Below, piece after piece: positions 1-6,020 of a DNA stretch of 11,152 nucleotides. Under the pieces are notes generated by a model that made no database searches, was not told where the DNA came from, and saw nothing but the letters and a program-made list of their open reading frames with translations. This stretch comes from an uncultured Prevotellaceae bacterium. Lineage in GTDB: Bacteria; Bacteroidota; Bacteroidia; Bacteroidales; Bacteroidaceae. The stretch lies in contig CALYTD010000009.1 in assembly GCA_945486445.1 (NCBI GenBank), forward strand, positions 1-11,152, in the 5' to 3' direction. A program made the translations under genes and the position numbers. Within the stretch, counting starts at the first letter, position 1, and every line of letters starts with the position of its first letter.

Positions 1-79
1 TGGTAAGGGCGGCCTGTCCCACAACGTTGTCAAACGTCATGGGGCGGTATTTGCGTGCTGAAACAATGTAGGAGGACAT
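1..79 (-). CDS. dnaX: DNA polymerase III gamma/tau subunit, N-terminal fragment
   Basis: This is the first 26 codons of a gene that runs off the left edge of the window. The translation begins MSSYIVSARKYRPMTFDNVV and continues GQAALT. The pattern VSARKYRP-TF--VVGQ is the conserved start of the gamma/tau clamp-loader ATPase, which loads the sliding clamp at the replication fork in the cytoplasm. The Walker motifs lie beyond the edge and cannot be seen. The ATG at 77-79 is the natural start, because homologous N termini begin two to four residues before this motif. The leader read on the minus strand is A/C-rich (CAACAAAACCACAAAAT) with no Shine-Dalgarno sequence, as is common in Bacteroidetes. 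I see no TAnnTTTG promoter box between it and the transporter gene upstream on the same strand, so read-through from that gene is possible. Confidence 0.92.
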   Translation of the reverse strand, partial: MSSYIVSARKYRPMTFDNVVGQAALT

Positions 80-90
80 ATTTTGTGGTT

Positions 91-163
91 TTGTTGTTTG
101 GTGGTTTAGTGGTTTGGTGGTATCGTTATATTGTTGTTTGACGGCTTAGTGGTTTGGTAGTAT
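91..163. repeat. G/T-rich imperfect direct repeat in the dnaX leader
   Basis: Two 33-bp copies, at 91-123 and 131-163, differ at four positions and are offset by 40 bp. Both start with TTGTTGTTTG and end with GGTTTGGTRGTAT. On the minus strand, which is the sense strand for dnaX, the tract reads as CCAAACCACTAAACC-like words directly before the start codon. Similar words precede the acyl-CoA dehydrogenase start near 7150-7175. The function is unknown. The rest of 164-233 shows nothing I can name. Confidence 0.75.
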
Positions 164-233
164 AATGGAGTTGTTGCTTGATTACGTCATTTTCTTGCTG
201 GTGGGGGTAATCAAGTGGTATTCTACCGGCCAC

Positions 234-1220
234 CTATGCCGCAGTTTCTCCGTCCCTGCTTCTGAACCATGTGGCGAGTATCGTGCCCGAAATGGAGTGC
301 CATGCGCAGCTTAATGCACATGGAATGACCGCCAGCGGGCAGGTGGTGACGAAGAAGGTTGATGCAAGCACCGTGGCAAGTCCTGCGTTCTGCATTCCTA
401 CTTCTATGGAGATTGTGCGGTTCTTTGCCTTTGAGAAGCGGAACACCCGCCCCACAGTGTAGCCTGTGAGGTAGCCGAGTGAGTTGTGGGCAAGCACAAC
501 GGCAAACACAAGCAGGAAGAATCCCAGGCCTTCAAGCAGCAGTTTGTCATGTACGGCGGTTATTACTCCGCCCACAATGCACGCCAGTCCCAACACGCTG
601 AACGCTGGCATCACGGCCTGCGCACGCTTGAATCGCTCGTTTTTCCCGCAGAAAAGGTTGGCGAAGAAGCCTATGGTGACAGGCATAAGGGTTACTATGA
701 GTATGTTGAGGAACATCCCCAAGGCGTCCACCTCCACCTGTTCTCCTGCCAGCCAGAGCACAAGCAGCGGTGTTACCACTGGCGCAAGGAGTGTGGAAAC
801 GGTGGTCATGCCTACCGAGAACGCCACATCTCCCCGGCAGAGGTATGACATTATGTTGCTCGACACACCGCCGGGACAGCATCCCACGAGTATTATGCCT
901 ACTATGACTGGTTTGGGAATGGTGATGCCAAGATAGCCTACTCCCACGGTAAGGCTCCACGCTATGACAGGCATCAGCGTGAACTGCGCACACGTTCCGA
1001 TTAGTATGTCCCACGGACGGGCGGCAAGCACCTTCATGTCCTGCATGGTAAGTGTCAGTCCCATGGTCAGCATTATGAAACCCAGGATAAGTGATTGCGT
1101 GGCACCATGTACCCACGTGAACATCACCGGCACGAGATAGGTCAGCAATGCCACGGCGATTATGAACCATGAGGTGTATGTTGATAGCCAGCGACTGGCT
1201 GTTAGTAACAGACTGTACAT
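234..1220 (-). CDS. Bile acid:sodium symporter (BASS) family transporter
   Basis: An integral membrane protein of 328 residues made almost entirely of hydrophobic segments, consistent with the 9-10 helices of the BASS/ASBT/YocS fold. It should carry an organic anion with Na+ across the inner membrane. Two family motifs are visible: GCCPGGVSSN at about residues 113-122, and EVGMQNAGLA at about 273-282. In the bacterial ASBT homologues the Glu and Gln of the second motif (here E273 and Q277) help form a sodium site in the crossover region. The substrate cannot be read from the sequence: bile acids, pantoate and keto acids are all known for the family. The frame is open 18 codons further upstream, to 1274. 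I chose the ATG at 1218-1220 because the -7 box of a consensus promoter lies inside that extension, and the extension is polar and unlike family N termini. Two tandem promoters precede it. Confidence 0.9.
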   Translation of the reverse strand: MYSLLLTASRWLSTYTSWFIIAVALLTYLVPVMFTWVHGATQSLILGFIMLTMGLTLTMQDMKVLAARPWDILIGTCAQFTLMPVIAWSLTVGVGYLGITIPKPVIVGIILVGCCPGGVSSNIMSYLCRGDVAFSVGMTTVSTLLAPVVTPLLVLWLAGEQVEVDALGMFLNILIVTLMPVTIGFFANLFCGKNERFKRAQAVMPAFSVLGLACIVGGVITAVHDKLLLEGLGFFLLVFAVVLAHNSLGYLTGYTVGRVFRFSKAKNRTISIEVGMQNAGLATVLASTFFVTTCPLAVIPCALSCAWHSISGTILATWFRSRDGETAA

Positions 1221-1243
1221 TGTTTCTTGTTTCGTATCAGACG

Positions 1244-1275
1244 CAAAATTACAACTTTTTTCTGATACCGACAAA
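1244..1275 (-). promoter_or_regulatory. Proximal Bacteroidetes-type promoter of the BASS transporter
   Basis: On the minus strand, TTTG (1272-1275) is followed after exactly 20 bp by TAATTTTG (1244-1251). This matches the Bacteroidetes sigma-ABfr consensus TTTG-N19-21-TAnnTTTG. The expected transcription start is near 1237-1240, which leaves a leader of about 17-20 nt before the ATG at 1220. It also rules out a longer N terminus for messages made from this promoter. Confidence 0.8.
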
Positions 1276-1283
1276 CGTTTGTC
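1270..1283. promoter_or_regulatory. Perfect 14-bp palindrome overlapping the -33 box (candidate operator)
   Basis: GACAAACGTTTGTC is a perfect palindrome whose left half contains the TTTG -33 element of the proximal transporter promoter. It is loosely extended by TGATA at 1263-1267 and TATCA at 1285-1289, out of register by one base. Its position suggests a repressor or activator site. No regulator gene is visible in the window, so the operator role is inference. Confidence 0.5.
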
Positions 1284-1322
1284 ATATCATCACACATTTT
1301 ACGTCACAAGTTTTACGTGATG

Positions 1323-1354
1323 CAAAAGTACAAAAAACATCTTGAACCCGCAAA
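1323..1354 (-). promoter_or_regulatory. Distal Bacteroidetes-type promoter upstream of the BASS transporter
   Basis: On the minus strand, TTTG (1351-1354), a 20-bp spacer and TACTTTTG (1323-1330) again match the Bacteroidetes promoter pattern exactly. A transcript from here would begin near 1316 and carry the 14-bp palindrome at 1270-1283 in a leader of about 95 nt. Two consensus promoters 79 bp apart would give one constitutive-looking and one palindrome-controlled start, if the palindrome is an operator. Confidence 0.65.
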
Positions 1355-1402
1355 TGTACCGCGGCTTATTTTTCCTCGTCACGCAAAATTCGGCGGCAGA
1401 TT

Positions 1403-1424
1403 CGTACGCTCCATGCTGCGTACG
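1403..1424. other. Short perfect inverted repeat upstream of the tandem promoters
   Basis: CGTACGC (1403-1409) and GCGTACG (1418-1424) form a 7-bp stem with an 8-nt loop. No T-tract follows in either direction, so it is not a good intrinsic terminator. It lies about 50 bp upstream of the distal -33 box and could be a protein site. It could also be chance. Confidence 0.3.
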
Positions 1425-1448
1425 TCATGCTGGAACATAAACGGCCAT

Positions 1449-1539
1449 TTTGTAAAAAGGTGCTGATTACATTGCAATCAGGCCTTTCCCGCAGGGTAAT
1501 CAGCACCTGTTCGCAATGTAATCAGCACCCTTTTACAGC
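1449..1539. repeat. 22-bp intergenic repeat, cluster A (three direct units and one inverted)
   Basis: Three head-to-tail units start at 1474, 1496 and 1518 with an exact 22-bp period. The second and third begin GTAATCAGCACC and the first is degenerate (GCAATCAGGCCT). A fourth unit, at 1449-1470, is inverted. The inverted unit and the last direct unit make arms at 1451-1475 and 1513-1537 that pair at 24 of 25 positions around a 37-nt spacer. The cluster starts 20 bp past the stop of the xylanase gene. One inverted-unit flank runs CACCTTTTTACA on the minus strand, so it may also end the xylanase transcript. Confidence 0.85.
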
Positions 1540-1558
1540 GGTGGTGGCTGTATGCCAG

Positions 1559-4500
1559 TTATTCCACCACTCTCTTCACAGTCTTGACAGAGCCGTCAGC
1601 GTAGTGGCGTTGCTCAATTATCAGACCGTGAGGAACTGCCATCCGCTGTCCTGCCACGTTGGTATATACCGTTCGCAGGGGCTCGGCACCTGCTCCGTCG
1701 GCCTTCACCGCCCCCGTGCCCGTGGCCTTTTCCACGGCCAGTCTCAACTGTGCGTGGACGTTATAGTATGCCGGTTTCGGTTTCAGCGAACTGTCATAGA
1801 GCAGCGGTTGGTTCTGCCTCCATGAGTGATTGTCGGATATTCCCCACACAAGCATTGACGGGCAGTTATCGTTTCGCAGGAACACTCTGGTGATAGCACC
1901 ATACTCCTTTGCCTGAATGTCGAGCGCATCGGCGGCGTAGGGGTTGGCAAGTGCTATGTCAAGTTCCGTTATTATGCAGTTCATGCCTATGTCGGCGTAG
2001 CGGCGTATGTTCTTCTCCAACTTGAGAGTGTCCAGTTCTCCCGTGGTGAGGTGGCACTGCAAGCCGCAGCCGTCGATGGGTATGTTTGAGGCTTTGAGAC
2101 GCTTCACGAGGTTGTAATACGCTTCGGTCTTTGTTCCTCCCATAAACTCCGCGCCGTACTCATTGATGTATAGCTTTGCCTGTGGGTCTGCCTCGTGCGC
2201 CCATACGAACGCCGAGTCAATGAATTCCTCGCCTATATACGTTGCCCAGATGGACGGACGCAGTTTGTAGGCGGTAGGGTCTGTGCGCACAATGCTTTGG
2301 TCATCGTCGAGAACCTCGTTGCAAACGTCCCACTCGCGTATCCTGCCCTTATAGTTGCCCACCACGTTATAGATGTGGTTTTTCAGTATATCGAGCAGTT
2401 CGCGCTTTGTGAACCCGTTGTTATTCTTCTTTCCGTCCTGGCTGACCCACGCCGGAACCTGAGAGTGCCAGGCCAGCGTATGTCCGCGCACAGCCTGCTT
2501 ATACCTGTCTGCCACCCACATTATGGCGTCTGCTCCGCCGTAACTGAAACTGTTTTGGCTTGGCTCTGTGGCGTCAAACTTCATCTCGTTCTCGCCCACA
2601 AGCATGGTGAACTGACTGCCCACAAGTCCCGTCTCACCCGTGTCCTTGCTGCAATCGTAACGGTAACTTGCCGCTGCCATGCCTATGTCCTTGCCCAATT
2701 TTGCGGCATACGTGCGCAAAGGCGTGTCGTCAGTGAGGTCAAACGTCCAGTCATCATCTGGATATGCTCCCGTGCCGCCGCCCTCTTCGGCCTCGTCTTC
2801 CACGTCACCCTGTCCGCTGTAATCAAGCGATGTGACCTTCGCCACTATGTTATAAGAGCCGTCTGCGCCCTCACGCTGCTCCACAACCCATGTGTATGCC
2901 TTGGGATAGCGTATCACGAAGTTCCAGTCCGTGCCCTCTTTGACGGTGGCTGTGAGCAGTGTCACCTCGTCATTGACGGCAAGTTGCGCCCCCTCTGCCA
3001 GTGTTATGGCAAGGCGTGGCATGCGTTCAGAATCCTCAAAGTCCTGTGTCTTGCCGCTGTAAGCCATCGTGCCGTTGACGCACAGGCGGTCTGCCGCACC
3101 GGCTCCAAGCACTCTGCATGTCACGACTGCCTCTGGATGGAAGGTCACCTTCACGCCGTTTGCCGGTGTCGCGGTATTTGTGAACTGCAAGGTTCCTGTG
3201 TTTTCCGCCCCCGGTCTCACCGTGCCATACACCTCTGTTTGTGCGGCTATGGTGCCGTTGCCGCCCAGGGTGGCACCGTGGAAGAGCGTCAGCGTGCCGT
3301 TACTGCCTGTCGCGCCCTTGGTCTTTGCGGCCGCGGTGGTGGCGGCATCGTTGTCTATCAGCAGAGTACCGGCAAGCACCCGTATGCCGCCATTGATGTC
3401 ATTGTCCCCGCCTGTGATGCTGTATGTGCCCGTGCCCTCCTTTATCAGACCGACCTTGTTGCCCGTTCCTGTGGGTGATATGGTGCCGGCAAGCACGGCG
3501 TCGGTATTCTTGCAGCCGATGACATAGTACGAGTTGGCGCTGCCGTTCTTGTAATAACCTGTCAATATGCTTCCTTTTTCGGTATGCAACTCACCTATTC
3601 GTATGCCGCGTGTGCCTGATTCCACCGCCATTGTGGTGCCGTCGTGCAGCACAAGCGTCTTGTTGGCGAAGAGGGTATTGTATCTTGACGCGTCGATGTT
3701 GTCCGGCTGGAACGTCCCGCTGCTCACGAGCAGTCCGTAGAAGCCGCAGTTGCCCGCCACCTTCTTGTACGGATAGACGTGGACATCGCCCGTCATGCCG
3801 TTCCAGTCCGGGTATGTCGCGCCCTTGCTGGATGATGTTCCGATGTATGACCGTTCGCCGCCGGCGTAGATGTTGAGCGTGCCTTCGCCCGCTACCTTGC
3901 CCGTCCACTCCGAGTAACGGGACGTAAGCACGTTGGCGGTCTGGCCTGCCGGGATGTAGATATTGTCCGAGATGGCCTTATAACTGGTTGAAGTGTTGCT
4001 GACACAATAGTCCAGCGTGCCTCCGTCCTCAACGGAAACGAAGTCGTCATACTCTCCTACCAGCTGCACATCGTCTATGTAATAGTCGGAGTTGTCGTGG
4101 TGTATGCCGAGCCTGAGGCGGTCGGAGGTGTTGCTGTCCTCAACCGGCAGCAGGGTGTATTCCTTCACCTGCCACGTCTCTTTCGCCCCCTGACTGGGGT
4201 AACCCTCATCCCTGTAAACCTCCTGCGAGCCTACAAAGGCGGCAAACTGCTTCCACTCGGCATCGTCGCCGGCACTGCGGTAGAGGCGGTAACGCACCTT
4301 GCCGTAACGGTTTGTCAACGCACTGCCGCGCAGGTCTGTGGGCAAAACGAACTCCGGGTGCGCGCACCAATCCTTCAGCACCACGTGGAGCACCTTGTTG
4401 GCAGCGTCCTTTGGGTCTGCCTCCACCGTCGCCGTGGAGGTCATGGTGCCGCCGTAGATGTGCCACATAGGTACGGTTGTGCCAATGGCATAATCCTCAA

Positions 4501-4585
4501 AGTCGCATACAGTAAGCGGTGCCGCAGCCGTCCTTGTCACCACAAGCAGGCAGGCAAGCAGGCTTTTCACTGTCTTCTTCATCAT
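1559..4585 (-). CDS. Secreted multidomain GH10 endo-xylanase with CBM-like and beta-strand-repeat regions
   Basis: A 1008-residue exported enzyme expected to cut beta-1,4-xylan. A signal peptide covers about residues 1-22, with a TRTAAA cleavage region. Residues about 24-178 look like a CBM4/9/22-type jelly roll ending in YYIDDVQL. Residues about 200-510 are Gly/Thr/Asn-rich beta structure. At about 379-411 this includes GLIKEGTGTYSITGG followed by GGIRVLAGTLLI, the pattern of autotransporter-associated beta-strand repeats. An acidic linker (593-612) leads into the GH10 barrel (about 615-950). That barrel shows LAWHSQVPAW (704-713), the acid/base Glu757 in WDVCNEVLDD, the nucleophile Glu874 in ITELD, and WGISD (914-918). 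Typical GH10 domains are about 320-350 residues, so the barrel looks complete. The tail, VYTNVAGQRMAVPHGLII then YADGSVKTVKR, resembles Bacteroidales C-terminal sorting tails. The start could be either of two adjacent ATGs (4585 or 4582). Confidence 0.93.
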   Translation of the reverse strand: MMKKTVKSLLACLLVVTRTAAAPLTVCDFEDYAIGTTVPMWHIYGGTMTSTATVEADPKDAANKVLHVVLKDWCAHPEFVLPTDLRGSALTNRYGKVRYRLYRSAGDDAEWKQFAAFVGSQEVYRDEGYPSQGAKETWQVKEYTLLPVEDSNTSDRLRLGIHHDNSDYYIDDVQLVGEYDDFVSVEDGGTLDYCVSNTSTSYKAISDNIYIPAGQTANVLTSRYSEWTGKVAGEGTLNIYAGGERSYIGTSSSKGATYPDWNGMTGDVHVYPYKKVAGNCGFYGLLVSSGTFQPDNIDASRYNTLFANKTLVLHDGTTMAVESGTRGIRIGELHTEKGSILTGYYKNGSANSYYVIGCKNTDAVLAGTISPTGTGNKVGLIKEGTGTYSITGGDNDINGGIRVLAGTLLIDNDAATTAAAKTKGATGSNGTLTLFHGATLGGNGTIAAQTEVYGTVRPGAENTGTLQFTNTATPANGVKVTFHPEAVVTCRVLGAGAADRLCVNGTMAYSGKTQDFEDSERMPRLAITLAEGAQLAVNDEVTLLTATVKEGTDWNFVIRYPKAYTWVVEQREGADGSYNIVAKVTSLDYSGQGDVEDEAEEGGGTGAYPDDDWTFDLTDDTPLRTYAAKLGKDIGMAAASYRYDCSKDTGETGLVGSQFTMLVGENEMKFDATEPSQNSFSYGGADAIMWVADRYKQAVRGHTLAWHSQVPAWVSQDGKKNNNGFTKRELLDILKNHIYNVVGNYKGRIREWDVCNEVLDDDQSIVRTDPTAYKLRPSIWATYIGEEFIDSAFVWAHEADPQAKLYINEYGAEFMGGTKTEAYYNLVKRLKASNIPIDGCGLQCHLTTGELDTLKLEKNIRRYADIGMNCIITELDIALANPYAADALDIQAKEYGAITRVFLRNDNCPSMLVWGISDNHSWRQNQPLLYDSSLKPKPAYYNVHAQLRLAVEKATGTGAVKADGAGAEPLRTVYTNVAGQRMAVPHGLIIEQRHYADGSVKTVKRVVE

Positions 4586-4631
4586 TCTTGCTGTTCAGTT
4601 AGTTTTTATAGATATATTCAACATCGTTTGC

Positions 4632-4652
4632 TTGCCACCGCACCGGTGGCAA
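4632..4652 (-). promoter_or_regulatory. Perfect hairpin in the xylanase mRNA leader
   Basis: TTGCCACCG (4632-4640) and CGGTGGCAA (4644-4652) form a 9-bp G/C-rich stem with a 3-nt loop. It also contains the 8-bp palindrome CACCGGTG (4641-4648). It lies between the -7-like box at 4668-4675 and the start codon at 4585, roughly +10 to +30 of the predicted transcript. No U-tract follows on the minus strand, so it is not a simple terminator. It may be a DNA operator or an mRNA structure that affects stability or translation. Confidence 0.6.
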
Positions 4653-4667
4653 CTGTGTAACTGCCTG

Positions 4668-4675
4668 CAAAGTTA
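4668..4675 (-). promoter_or_regulatory. -7 box of the probable xylanase promoter
   Basis: TAACTTTG on the minus strand matches the TAnnTTTG -7 element of Bacteroidetes promoters and is followed by GC. No TTTG occurs 19-21 bp upstream, where the sequence reads TTCC. The promoter therefore has a good -7 and a poor -33, as expected for one that depends on an activator. The predicted leader is about 75 nt long. Confidence 0.55.
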
Positions 4676-4748
4676 ATGATTTTCCGCCACATAAGGAAAT
4701 TTTATCAGGCAAAAGTTGCTTCCATGCCATGTTGAGACGGGTCCATGC

Positions 4749-4836
4749 GCAATCAGCACCTGTTTACCCGGCAATCAGCACCCTTTTACCCGGCAATCAG
4801 CCCCCGTTCGCAATGTAATCAGCCCCCTTTCACGAG
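4749..4836 (+). repeat. 22-bp intergenic repeat, cluster B (four direct units)
   Basis: Four tandem units start at 4749, 4771, 4793 and 4815, each exactly 22 bp. The cores are GCAATCAGCACC twice, then GCAATCAGCCCC and GTAATCAGCCCC. The following ten bases vary: TGTTTACCCG, CTTTTACCCG, CGTTCGCAAT and CTTTCACGAG. The cluster sits in the divergent region between the xylanase and etfB, upstream of both predicted promoters. The remaining sequence up to 4930 holds an 8-bp palindrome (CCCGCGGG, 4873-4880) and nothing else I can name. Confidence 0.9.
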
Positions 4837-4935
4837 AGTCACGCCGGCAAGTGGCAGGAGAAGGTATATACCCCCGCGGGAGGATTACATTCTATGCACA
4901 GTTTCGGGGGGAATGAGTAATTTTCGTGCAAATAT

Positions 4936-4966
4936 TTTGCAGAATCGAAAATAATGCGTAACTTTG
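4936..4966 (+). promoter_or_regulatory. Bacteroidetes-type promoter of the etfB-etfA-acyl-CoA dehydrogenase operon
   Basis: TTTG (4936-4939), a 19-bp spacer and TAACTTTG (4959-4966) match the consensus TTTG-N19-21-TAnnTTTG exactly. Transcription should begin near 4972, which gives a leader of about 55 nt that is A/T-rich before the ATG at 5028. It is the only consensus plus-strand promoter I see upstream of the three-gene operon. Confidence 0.85.
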
Positions 4967-5027
4967 CGGTCCGATGTACTAAACTGAACAAAGACTTTAC
5001 ACATTATTTATATATATAACAACAATT

Positions 5028-5909
5028 ATGAGTTTGAAAATCGTAGTACTTGCAAAGCAGGTACCTGACACCAGAAACGTAGGTCCTGACGCTATGACTC
5101 CGGAAGGCACTGTAAACCGCAGCGCACTGCCAGCAGTCTTTAACCCGGACGACCTGAACGCTCTTGAGCAGGCGCTCATACTGAAAGACAAGTTTCCCGG
5201 TTCCACAATCTCAGTGGTCACTATGGGTCTGCCGAAAGCAGCGGAAGTGATTAGAGAGGCACTCTACCGCGGCGCTGACTGTGGCTATGTCGTGACGGAC
5301 AGACCGCTTGGCGGCGCTGACACCCTTGCCACTTCATACACCCTTGCGCAGGCCATCAAGAAGATAGGTGACTTTGACATCATCCTTGGAGGTCGCCAGG
5401 CCATAGACGGAGACACCGCGCAGGTGGGACCGCAGATAGCCGAGAAACTGGGACTGACGCAGGTAACGTATGCCGAGGAAATTGTCTCCATTGACGAGAA
5501 AGCAAGAAAGATAGTGATAAAACGCCACATTGACGGCGGTGTGGAGACGGTGGAAGCCCCACTGCCATTGGTGGTCACCGTGAACGGCAGTGCCGCACCA
5601 TGCCGTCCGCGCAACGCAAAACTGCTGATGAAGTACAAGAACGCGACCGTGCCCGCAGAGCGCGCACCAGAGCAGGCGGAGGCAATAGAGGCGATGATAG
5701 CACGCAAACCATACCTGAACATCACGCAATGGGGTGCGGCAGACATAGAGTGTGACCCGAAACAGATAGGCAAAACCGGTTCGCCAACCAACGTGAAGAC
5801 GGTGAAGAACATCGTGTTCAAGGCAAAGGAAAGCCGCACCATGACCGGGTCTGACGAGGATGTGAACAACCTCATAGTTGAACTGCTTAACGAAAAGATT
5901 ATCGGGTAA
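5028..5909 (+). CDS. etfB: Electron transfer flavoprotein, beta subunit
   Basis: A 293-residue cytoplasmic EtfB, slightly longer than the roughly 255-265 residues common in the family. It pairs with EtfA to carry electrons between flavin dehydrogenases and other acceptors. The N terminus MSLKIVVLAKQVPDT, the NPDDLNALEQAL segment (39-50) and VTMG (64-67) are typical. The loop GGRQAIDGDTAQVGP (121-135) binds the second cofactor. Mitochondrial and proteobacterial AMP-binding proteins have AIDDDCNQ there instead. The GDTAQVGP form is found in Etf proteins of anaerobes that hold a second FAD and can bifurcate electrons. That assignment is inferred from the motif only. The gene is first in the operon, 55 nt after the predicted transcription start, and is followed after 111 bp by etfA. 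Confidence 0.96.
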   Translation: MSLKIVVLAKQVPDTRNVGPDAMTPEGTVNRSALPAVFNPDDLNALEQALILKDKFPGSTISVVTMGLPKAAEVIREALYRGADCGYVVTDRPLGGADTLATSYTLAQAIKKIGDFDIILGGRQAIDGDTAQVGPQIAEKLGLTQVTYAEEIVSIDEKARKIVIKRHIDGGVETVEAPLPLVVTVNGSAAPCRPRNAKLLMKYKNATVPAERAPEQAEAIEAMIARKPYLNITQWGAADIECDPKQIGKTGSPTNVKTVKNIVFKAKESRTMTGSDEDVNNLIVELLNEKIIG

Positions 5910-5925
5910 CCGCCGGAAGCGGTAT

Positions 5926-6001
5926 GGTTGTAGGTTGAAGGTTGCAGGTTTGAGGTCTTGCACCTCCCTACCGACTTACCTACAACCTAAAACCTACAAC
6001 C
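5926..6001. repeat. Inverted repeat between etfB and etfA
   Basis: Arms of 24 bp at 5926-5949 and 5978-6001 pair at 21 positions. They are built from repeated GGTTGTA/GGTTGAA words and their complements ACCTACAAC/ACCTAAA. The 28-nt loop contains a smaller stem, GAGGT/ACCTC (5952-5956, 5962-5966). There is no T-tract after it and etfA continues the operon, so it looks like a processing or stability element or a mobile intergenic repeat, not a terminator. A small CCGC/GCGG stem at 5910-5922 precedes it. Confidence 0.8.
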
Positions 6002-6020
6002 CCAAACCATTAAAAGACAA

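Noticed and set aside
1221..1274. Longer start for the BASS transporter at 1274
   Set aside because: The extension contains the -7 box of a consensus promoter, so the proximal transcript could not encode it.
2195..3478. A 427-codon open frame on the plus strand, antisense to the xylanase
   Set aside because: It lies wholly inside the xylanase gene, has a Cys/His/Arg-rich composition typical of a shadow frame, and shows no family motif. The minus-strand frame has clear GH10 active-site motifs.
4502..4585. Lipoprotein signal on the xylanase (LTVC near residue 27)
   Set aside because: Val directly before the Cys does not fit the lipobox, which needs a small residue there, and an AAA signal-peptidase-I-like site comes just before it.
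4749..4836. CRISPR array
   Set aside because: The period is only 22 bp, with a 12-bp shared core and 10-bp variable part. CRISPR repeats and spacers are each longer than about 20 bp, and no cas gene is present.
4749..4836. Plasmid-type replication iterons
   Set aside because: The 22-bp period fits iterons, but three separate clusters between unrelated chromosomal genes and the absence of a rep gene argue against an origin.
4871..4910. CCCCCG/CGGGGG pairing as a riboswitch or terminator
   Set aside because: It lies upstream of the etf promoter, outside the predicted transcripts, has only 6 bp of pairing and has no T-tract. No riboswitch core is recognisable.
4716..4954. Small overlapping plus-strand open frames upstream of etfB
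   Set aside because: They translate the 22-bp repeat (recurring NQHPF/ISTCLP-like peptides) in more than one frame and overlap the etf promoter. They look like repeat by-products, not genes.
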